Source of the DNA: an uncultured Selenomonadaceae bacterium
GTDB taxonomy: Bacteria; Bacillota; Negativicutes; Selenomonadales; Selenomonadaceae
Length of the DNA stretch: 64,000 bases
NCBI GenBank assembly: GCA_905233135.1
Contig: CAJOCQ010000006.1
Span: 1-64,000, forward strand
Direction: 5' to 3'
The notes under the pieces were generated by a model. The model searched no databases and was not told the DNA's origin. It was given only the letters and a program-made list of their open reading frames with translations. Positions 58,318-64,000 of this stretch are shown here, one piece after another. Positions within the stretch are counted from its first letter, which is position 1. Each line of letters begins with the position of its first letter. The position numbers were made by a program, and so were the translations under genes.

Positions 58318-60267
58318 TCATTTTGCAAACAGATTCAGCAAAATATCTTTGGTAACTTCGGCGGGATTTAAATTTATATCGCAGTTTTCGGCGTCAACAT
58401 TTTCAAAAATTGCGCCGGATCTTGCCAAAATTTCCTTCAAACTCAAGCAAGATTTTAAAGTTGTAGTCATTGCGGAAATTGCGCGCGCCGTCAATTCGCC
58501 ACTTCTTGCAACGCGGCTGTCGCCCATTTTCCCCGAATGGAAATAAAAAATTTTTTCTCCGTTTTCATTGGCGGCAAGGTAACCAATAAGCATTTGCCCT
58601 ACGGCAATTTCACTCGGCACGCAAAAAGCAATTTCCCGCGCGTCAAGCAAATATTTTCTGTCAATTTTTTCTTGATTGACGTCAGCCAAAATCAGTTTGA
58701 ACGGCACGGAAGTATTTTCTTGGCGGTTGAAATAATTCAGATTGACAGTTATTAAATCGTCAGTCAAAGTTTCGCCGACAAAATACGCCTCCGTTGCACC
58801 GCCGCTTGAAATTGGCGCGTCAGTCATATCGCCGCTAAAAATTATTTTTTCTTCCTGCGTGTTAATAAAATTTTCGGCGTTAAAATCATTTTGCCAGCCA
58901 ATATCAATTTTTTGAGAATTTAAATGAAGGTCCAAATCAACGCGCCATTCTTCCGCGTTTACCAAAATGTTAAACCAATGCACGCCGACGACAACAGATT
59001 TTTCAGAAAAAGTATATGACGAGCCGCAGGGAATATTTCCAACAAAATTTTTTTCGCTGACGGGCGCGGCATAATTAAAATTTTCGGGAATAAAAATTTT
59101 TTTGCCTGCAACATTCGGCGCAATATCTTCAACAACAGAATCAAGAATAATTTTTAAAATTTTTTGCGCGTCGAAATTAATCCCGCCCGAATATTCGTCA
59201 ACAAAATTTTTGCCGTTGCGAATGTGATACATAATATTTTGCGGCGCGGCAAGGCGATAAAGAATACTGTTTGCAAGCGAAATTTTTTTGTACGTTGTAA
59301 TTTTTGAAAGTTCAACTTTAAGCGCGGCAACGTCAACATTTCGCGCAGAAGTCAAAGTCTCCAAAAGTTTTGGCGGCGCGGGCTTGTGATACTTATCGGC
59401 AAGCTTGCGAATTTTATTTATCGTAGTTTTTAAATATTTTGAATGACTTTTGAAAGACAACCAGAGCGGCTTAAACCTGTGAAAAATGCTTGCAAGTTTT
59501 TCTGCGCCGTTAGTTTTAATATACTGCGAAAAAATTTCGTCGAAGTTGACGGAAGAATTTTTCAGCGCGTCAACAGTTTCAGCGTCCTTAATCAGCAAAG
59601 TTGAACCGCTTGCAATGTAAATCAAGTAGCGCAGAAATTGTACGGGATTTTTCGGCACAATGTTTAAACTTTTGCAAAGTTGCATAGCAAATTCTTTGTT
59701 TTTAATTTCGTCAACGTCCAACTCAATTTTTAAGAACGTTACAATTTCAAGGAGACTTTCCAAAGTTTCGGCGGAAAGAGCCGCACCGCTTTGAATCAAA
59801 ATTTTTGTACGAGTTGTAATTTCAGCGTTATCCATTACGTCAATAACTGTAATTTTCAGCGGCTTAAAATCTGTTGGAAGTTCAAGCGCGTCATTAGGAA
59901 TATAAACAAGTTGCCGCTCAAAAATTCCGAGTTCTTCCATACCGTAAGTTGAAAAATAATGCAGGAGCTTATTAACCAAAATTTGCTGGGGCGAAAGTTC
60001 CGTAACAGTTTTAAAAGATTTATAAAAGCCCTGATTCAGTTCAAAAATATCATATCCGAATTTATTTTTAATGTAGCTGAAAAGATTTTTGCCGGCGACG
60101 CACGGGCAAACTTGAAACGCCCTTTCAGTGATAAAAAAACCGTTGGCAAGATTGCGGGCGTTGTTCAAAGTGTAGTTTGAAAATTTTTCGTTTTCGAGAT
60201 TGGGGACGGCTTTAAACAAATTCAACGTGGCTTGCACGAAGCTAAAAATTTCTTTGTCAGTTTTCAT
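58318..60267 (-). CDS. Large protein with TerD-like C-terminal region
   Basis: 649 residues, soluble. The N-terminal 400 residues are helical, with no motif recognised. From about 440 the sequence SVVVGVHWFNILVNAEEW, VDLDLHLNS, DIGWQNDFN, IIFSGDMTDAP and SSGGATEAYFV follows the TerD-type pattern of strand pairs with acidic loops that bind calcium. I recall an actinobacterial/myxobacterial family (SCO0854/MXAN_6230) with a similar C-terminus, but no RING-like cysteines occur here. Only a weak ribosome binding site is seen. A tandem structured element and a terminator-like hairpin lie just upstream. Confidence 0.55.
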   Translation of the reverse strand: MKTDKEIFSFVQATLNLFKAVPNLENEKFSNYTLNNARNLANGFFITERAFQVCPCVAGKNLFSYIKNKFGYDIFELNQGFYKSFKTVTELSPQQILVNKLLHYFSTYGMEELGIFERQLVYIPNDALELPTDFKPLKITVIDVMDNAEITTRTKILIQSGAALSAETLESLLEIVTFLKIELDVDEIKNKEFAMQLCKSLNIVPKNPVQFLRYLIYIASGSTLLIKDAETVDALKNSSVNFDEIFSQYIKTNGAEKLASIFHRFKPLWLSFKSHSKYLKTTINKIRKLADKYHKPAPPKLLETLTSARNVDVAALKVELSKITTYKKISLANSILYRLAAPQNIMYHIRNGKNFVDEYSGGINFDAQKILKIILDSVVEDIAPNVAGKKIFIPENFNYAAPVSEKNFVGNIPCGSSYTFSEKSVVVGVHWFNILVNAEEWRVDLDLHLNSQKIDIGWQNDFNAENFINTQEEKIIFSGDMTDAPISSGGATEAYFVGETLTDDLITVNLNYFNRQENTSVPFKLILADVNQEKIDRKYLLDAREIAFCVPSEIAVGQMLIGYLAANENGEKIFYFHSGKMGDSRVARSGELTARAISAMTTTLKSCLSLKEILARSGAIFENVDAENCDINLNPAEVTKDILLNLFAK

Positions 60268-60287
60268 AAAAAAGTCTCATTTTAAAA

Positions 60288-60491
60288 GAAACAAGGAGCG
60301 GTAAAAACCACCCCTGTTTCTCGGCGGGAAGTAAAAATTGAGCGTTATTCAAACAGCAGGAACTTCCTTTGCCTAAAATATTTTCGTATTAATTTTTTTA
60401 AGAAATAACTTGAAATTGTCTTTATTTTTCGGCGGGAAGTAAAGGCTACACCGCTTATTAGGCGGTTAAAAAATCAGGAACTTCCTTTGCC
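60288..60491 (-). promoter_or_regulatory. Tandem structured RNA element with terminator-like hairpin upstream of the TerD-like gene
   Basis: On the minus strand two units read GGCAAAGGAAGTTCCTG ... TTTACTTCCCGCCGA (60491-60426 and 60373-60318), spaced 108-118 bases apart. GGAAGT pairs with ACTTCC; the middle differs (ACCGC/GCGGT hairpin in one). The second is followed by GAAACAGGGG ... CTCCTTGTTTC (60320-60288), then TTTT and the start at 60267. Two similar aptamer-like units plus a terminator hairpin is the layout of a tandem riboswitch. I cannot match it to a known class. Confidence 0.55.
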
Positions 60492-60574
60492 GGAAAATTT
60501 TTCTGTAATAATTTTGCGCAGTGTATCACGGAAAATTTTTTCTGTCAAATTTTTTCTAAAATAAAATAAAAAAA

Positions 60575-61423
60575 TTAATAAAAACCTTCCACCAAAACAA
60601 TTTCTTCAACGCGCGCTTTTTCGGCTTCAGTTTTCGTCAAAAAGTGTGCGCGAACCATTGCGTCAATAACTACAAGCTGCCGCTTTTTCGCAAGCTGAAA
60701 ATTTACGTACGGCGAATAAACCGAAGGCGCGTTTGGAACGCCCGCAAGCATCGCACATTCTGCAACGCTTAAATCTTTTGGCTCCTTGCCGAAATAACCT
60801 TTTGCCGCGTCATACACGCCGTAAAAATTCGAGCCGAAATAAATCGTATTCAAATACATTTCCAAAATTTTATTTTTGTCAAAATGACGCTCCATATTTA
60901 TTGCCAAAAACAATTCCTCAACTTTGCGCGTGAAAGAACGTTCCTGCGACAGAAAAAGATTTTTTGCAAGTTGTTGGGTAATAGTCGAGCCGCCCTCTGC
61001 AATTTCGCCCGCCTCAACATTTACCATCGTTGCACGCGCTATACTTTCAATGTCAAAGCCGCTGTGGTCATAAAATCTTTTATCTTCGACGGCTATAACC
61101 GCTTGCCGCAATGGTTTAGGAATATCAATCAGCAAAACGTAGCGATTCATTTTTCTGCGTTTGGCGGCGACGGCACTTTCAATGTTATTGAGCCTGTCGA
61201 TTTTTTCGCCTAAACTTGTTTCTTTGTAATTTTGCACGGCTGGATTTTTTACTCTTGAAAATTTTTCTTCAATTTCCACCGTATCGTCTGACGCCCGAAT
61301 TGCCAATGTTACGAAAAACGAAATTATAAAAACTAAAATAAGTCCTGTTACTATTTTAAAAAATTTTATAATATTTTTGAATGAACGTTTTCTTTTGCGG
61401 CGCGGTTGTTGTTGTTCTTCCAT
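60575..61423 (-). CDS. Monofunctional peptidoglycan glycosyltransferase (GT51)
   Basis: 282 residues from the ATG at 61423 (GGAGG upstream). A basic N-terminus and one membrane helix are followed by the GT51 domain: VIAVEDKRFYDHSGFDIESI with the catalytic Glu, EGGSTITQQLAKNLFLSQERS, and RKVEELFLAINMERHF. No transpeptidase domain follows; the protein ends after the glycosyltransferase, so it is MtgA-like and not a truncated PBP1 by accident of frame, since the stop is clean. It polymerises lipid II. Confidence 0.9.
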   Translation of the reverse strand: MEEQQQPRRKRKRSFKNIIKFFKIVTGLILVFIISFFVTLAIRASDDTVEIEEKFSRVKNPAVQNYKETSLGEKIDRLNNIESAVAAKRRKMNRYVLLIDIPKPLRQAVIAVEDKRFYDHSGFDIESIARATMVNVEAGEIAEGGSTITQQLAKNLFLSQERSFTRKVEELFLAINMERHFDKNKILEMYLNTIYFGSNFYGVYDAAKGYFGKEPKDLSVAECAMLAGVPNAPSVYSPYVNFQLAKKRQLVVIDAMVRAHFLTKTEAEKARVEEIVLVEGFY

Positions 61424-61439
61424 TTTTACCTCCAAAAAT

Positions 61440-62381
61440 TTATATTGCAACGCTTAAACACAAAAAAATAATTGTGGCAGTGTACATCATACGAATTGCC
61501 GCCAAAATGTGCGCGGCTTGCAAAGATTCATTCGGGTCGCCCATATACGCGCGGAAATGTTGCACGCCGAAATATGAATTAAAGCCGCCGAGCCTGACAT
61601 TCAACGCGCCTGCAACCGTCGCTTCAGCGTAGCCGCCGTTGAGGCTCGGGTGTTTATCCGCGTCGCGCACCAAAATTTTCCACGCATTTTTAAAATCTAA
61701 ATCTAAAATCAGCGCGGACATTAAAAATAAAATTGCGGTAATTCGCGCAGGAATAAAATTCGCCACGTCATCAAGCCGCGCCGCAATTCTGCCAAAGTAC
61801 AAATATCTTTCGTTTTTGTAGCCGAGCATTGAATCCATTGTATTAACCGCGCGGTACGCAACGGCAAGCGGCAACCCGCCTATTGCAAAATAAAACAGCG
61901 GCGAAATTATTCCGTCAACAGTATTTTCTGAAATTGTTTCAACAGTTGCGCGCGTAATTTCTGCTTCGTTTAAATTTTGCGTATCGCGCCCGACAATCCA
62001 GCCGACTTTGTAACGCGCCTGCTGTAAATTTTCCGCACTTAACAAAGAATAAATTTCCCTGCCCGCTTCAGCCAATGAGCGCGGCGTTATCATAAAACTT
62101 AATACCAACGCCTCAATAAAAATTTTCGCAGTCAAACTGCCCGCCATTCCCGCCATTATCGAAATTAACGCGCCAACTCCGTAACTTGTCAAAACTACAA
62201 TAGAAACCAACAAGCCGCCTTTCAAAATTTTTTTCGTGGAAGTGTCGAATTCCCGCCGCAAAAAATATTCAAGCACTACTATTAATTTTCCCATTAAAAC
62301 GACGGGATGAAATTTACTGCGCGGGTCGCCAATCAGCGCGTCAATCAGAAATGCCGCTACTGCGGTTATCATTACATTCAA
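61440..62381 (-). CDS. cbiB: Adenosylcobinamide-phosphate synthase
   Basis: 313 residues from a TTG with GGAGG upstream; several membrane helices. DALIGDPRSKFHPVVLMGKLI at the N-terminus, ATVETISENTVDGIISPLFYF and MDSMLGYKNERYLYFG are CbiB/CobD signatures. It attaches aminopropanol phosphate to adenosylcobyric acid in cobalamin synthesis. It lies 16 bases before the glycosyltransferase gene on the same strand. B12 supports, for example, methylmalonyl-CoA mutase in propionate formation (inference). Confidence 0.94.
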   Translation of the reverse strand: MNVMITAVAAFLIDALIGDPRSKFHPVVLMGKLIVVLEYFLRREFDTSTKKILKGGLLVSIVVLTSYGVGALISIMAGMAGSLTAKIFIEALVLSFMITPRSLAEAGREIYSLLSAENLQQARYKVGWIVGRDTQNLNEAEITRATVETISENTVDGIISPLFYFAIGGLPLAVAYRAVNTMDSMLGYKNERYLYFGRIAARLDDVANFIPARITAILFLMSALILDLDFKNAWKILVRDADKHPSLNGGYAEATVAGALNVRLGGFNSYFGVQHFRAYMGDPNESLQAAHILAAIRMMYTATIIFLCLSVAI

Positions 62382-62504
62382 TAAAATTCCTCCGCAATTT
62401 TTTCTGAAATTATATAACAGGTTTTAATTTGATTCAACGCGCTTTTTGCAGTAAAATTTTTTTAAACTGTTTTTCATTTATTTAGAAATTGTTTTATTCT
62501 TAAA

Positions 62505-62658
62505 TGTATTTTCTTTTTCCAAAGCAAAAAAGAAAGTACCAAAGAAAATTGCTTTTAACAGTAAGCTTAGCAGGAGACCCGCTGAAATCGCGTCACGTGG
62601 AGCAATGCTCTTTCTCATTGCATTGCATACGCGGGAAAGCCGCCCACACTTGGGCGGC
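62505..62658 (-). repeat. Intergenic element, head type B with constant tail (inverted copy)
   Basis: Reverse complement of the arrangement at 6936-7069: GCCGCCC..GGGCGGC, TTTCCCGCG, CGTGACGCGATTTCAGCGGG, then the constant tail. Between the GCG halves an extra ATGCAATGCAATGAGAAAGAG-like insert, described by its ends ATGCAATG and GCATTGCT, forms a longer stem. The 332-base gap 62382-62713 has no gene. Confidence 0.65.
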
Positions 62659-62713
62659 AAGGTTTTTACTTTTCAAATAATTTATAATAAAAAATTTTTT
62701 CGAGGTGGAAATA

Positions 62714-63922
62714 TTGGAAAATTTTAGGGAAAAACTTCATAAGCTGATACATCAGGCAGGACACAATTTCGGCGGCAATTCGCAGTCAATTATTCAACTT
62801 GTCGATTTAATATTAAATTTTGCGGTAGAAATGCGGGCAACAGATTTACACATTGAACCGCTTGAAGATTTTTTGAGAATACGTTACAGGATTGACGGAC
62901 GCCTCCAAGAATTTCACGAGCCTTTACCGATAAAATTTGCAGCAGCAATCAGTTCAAGGATAAAAATTTTGGCAAAAATGGATACAACGGCGGCGTTTTC
63001 GCCGCTTGACGGCGCAATAAAATTCGGCGAAATTGAAATGCGCGTGGCGTCAATGCCTTCATTCGGCGCAGAAAGTTTAACGATTCGGCTTTTAGATTCT
63101 GCGCGAAATTTGCACAATTTGTCAGATTTGGGATTTACCGCAGAAAACGAAAAAATTTTTCGACGAATGATAGCGGCAACTTCGGGAATGATAATTCTAA
63201 CGGGACCAATGAACTCAGGCAAATCAACGACACTTTACGCGGCACTGCGCGAATTAAACACTTCAGCACGCGCAATAATGACGCTTGAAGATCCAATCGA
63301 GCAACATATTTCGGGCGTAAGTCAAGTACAAGTCAACGAAAAGGCGGGCTTGACATTTGCGGCGGGCTTGCGTGCAATGCTGCGAATGGATTGCAACTGT
63401 ATGATGGTAGGCGAAGCACGCGACGCCGAAACTTCACAAATTGCAGTACGCGCGGCGTTGACGGGGCATTTAATTTTTACAACGTTGCACGCCAAAGACT
63501 CTTGCAGCGCGGTTTTCAGAATGATTGAAATGGGCGTCGAGCCGTATTTATTGGCGTCAACATTGCGCGGCGTAGTTGCTCAAAGATTAGTCAGGCGACT
63601 TTGTCCGCACTGCAAAAAATTGGTTACTGCAACAGATTTTGAAAATAAAAAAATCGGTGCAGAAAAAATATATAAGCCTGCAGGTTGCGAAAAATGCGGC
63701 GGCACGGGATTTTTTGGGCGAATTGCTCTGCACGAAATTTTAACCGTCGATAAAAATATCAGCGAATTAATTTTATACAGCAAAGATTTAGAAAAAATTC
63801 ACAATGCGGCACTTGCAAACGGCTTAAAAATTTTGGCGGTTGACGGCTTGGAAAAAGTTCGCGCAGGTTTAACCACGCTTGAGGAACTTCAAATTATTTT
63901 GGGCGAAGAGGTTACTTTATGA
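62714..63922 (+). CDS. GspE/PilB-type secretion or pilus assembly ATPase
   Basis: 402 residues from a TTG at 62714 with GAGGTGG upstream (a GTG three codons earlier coincides with that site). ATDLHIEPLEDFLRIRYRIDG is the Asp-box entry, GPMNSGKSTTLYAALRELN the Walker A, MMVGEARDAETSQIAVRAAL the Walker B/His region, and CPHC..CEKCGGTGFFGR the zinc cluster. It lacks the N-terminal N1 domain of long GspE/PilB, like ComGA. It could power the pilins encoded at 4143-6153 if no other ATPase exists. Its stop overlaps the next ATG. Confidence 0.93.
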   Translation: MENFREKLHKLIHQAGHNFGGNSQSIIQLVDLILNFAVEMRATDLHIEPLEDFLRIRYRIDGRLQEFHEPLPIKFAAAISSRIKILAKMDTTAAFSPLDGAIKFGEIEMRVASMPSFGAESLTIRLLDSARNLHNLSDLGFTAENEKIFRRMIAATSGMIILTGPMNSGKSTTLYAALRELNTSARAIMTLEDPIEQHISGVSQVQVNEKAGLTFAAGLRAMLRMDCNCMMVGEARDAETSQIAVRAALTGHLIFTTLHAKDSCSAVFRMIEMGVEPYLLASTLRGVVAQRLVRRLCPHCKKLVTATDFENKKIGAEKIYKPAGCEKCGGTGFFGRIALHEILTVDKNISELILYSKDLEKIHNAALANGLKILAVDGLEKVRAGLTTLEELQIILGEEVTL

Positions 63923-64000
63923 AATTTTTATTGGTGTTTATAGGCGGCGGATTGGGCGCAATGGCAAGATATTTTGTAACGGTAAATTTAGCGGGCAAGT
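63919..64000 (+). CDS. crcB: Fluoride channel FluC/CrcB, 5' part at window edge
   Basis: 27 residues visible from the ATG at 63919, overlapping the preceding stop as ATGA. FLLVFIGGGLGAMARYFVT is the N-terminal helix with the GGGxGAxxRY signature of the CrcB/FluC fluoride exporter. The rest lies beyond the window. No fluoride riboswitch is seen, since the gene is coupled to the ATPase gene. Confidence 0.85.
   Translation, partial: MKFLLVFIGGGLGAMARYFVTVNLAGK

Noticed and set aside
60318..60491. Two repeats with different middles, CRISPR-like at first sight
   Set aside because: Only two units, conserved halves are complementary to each other within a unit, and the interval is over 100 bases; a structured RNA fits better.

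Overview
The window reads as a chromosomal segment of an anaerobic, moderately AT-rich Firmicutes-lineage bacterium, most plausibly a member of the Negativicutes. This is an inference from gene content: a Bacillus-type three-gene succinate dehydrogenase/fumarate reductase next to a two-subunit class I fumarase, hydrogenase maturation genes, cytochrome bd, cobalamin synthesis, a zinc-ribbon MscL, orphan type IV pilin-like genes and a giant RTX-type protein. No 16S or other taxonomic marker is present. No insertion sequence, prophage or CRISPR array was seen.

Layout. 1-4.1 kb: a NYN/PIN-like protein with C-terminal repeats, a DUF441 membrane protein, galE and glycerate kinase, all leftward. 4.1-6.2 kb: four pilin-like genes. 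6.2-13.3 kb: an accessory chaperone-like locus (GrpE-like, lidless Hsp70, glycine-zipper protein, 1076-residue zinc-ribbon protein with a J-domain-like N-terminus). 13.5-18.9 kb: leftward fumA-fumB-sdhC-sdhA-sdhB plus a low-molecular-weight phosphatase. 19.3-22.3 kb: tandem cstA paralogues. 22.4-24.5 kb: hypB and a hydrogenase protease with a MntA/HepT toxin-antitoxin pair embedded between them. 25.2-33.6 kb: a GltD-like oxidoreductase, mnmA, a short MCP-like signalling domain, a coiled-coil protein, a REC-GGDEF protein, an HPt protein and a hybrid histidine kinase. 33.6-36 kb: mscL, an SDR and a beta-hydroxyacid dehydrogenase. 37.5-40 kb: a decayed restriction-modification locus (HpaII-type remnant, unknown gene, HNH nuclease, truncated C5 methyltransferase, vsr). 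40.1-40.5 kb: a compact small-peptide locus with type I toxin-like architecture. 40.5-46.1 kb: an AGCS symporter, a structured RNA beside tRNA-Ser, topB and glmM. 46.3-50.5 kb: the RTX-type protein. 51.3-58 kb: thioesterase, lysR, dhaL, gltX and cydA-DUF805-cydB. 58.3-64 kb: a TerD-like protein behind a tandem RNA element, a monofunctional transglycosylase, cbiB, a GspE-type ATPase and the start of fluC.

The metabolic genes fit an anaerobe using the reductive branch from malate/fumarate to succinate, with cobalamin and hydrogenase support and cytochrome bd for oxygen scavenging. The signalling genes at 27-33 kb form a phosphorelay and c-di-GMP neighbourhood.

The most unusual content is non-coding. 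(1) At least eleven hairpin-forming repeats made of short degenerate units lie between co-oriented genes, and several supply the last codons and stop of the upstream gene. (2) Directly downstream of these, five genes carry an 11-nt loop (GACYGAARGGA) holding the Shine-Dalgarno sequence, closed by stems that differ in sequence but always pair. (3) Large structured intergenic elements combine a constant hairpin tail with different heads. (4) A tandem aptamer-like pair sits before a terminator-like hairpin upstream of the TerD-like gene. (5) Extended -10 promoters are fused directly to the ribosome binding site. These, with the accessory Hsp70 locus and the 33-residue peptide locus, are the best candidates for undescribed biology.
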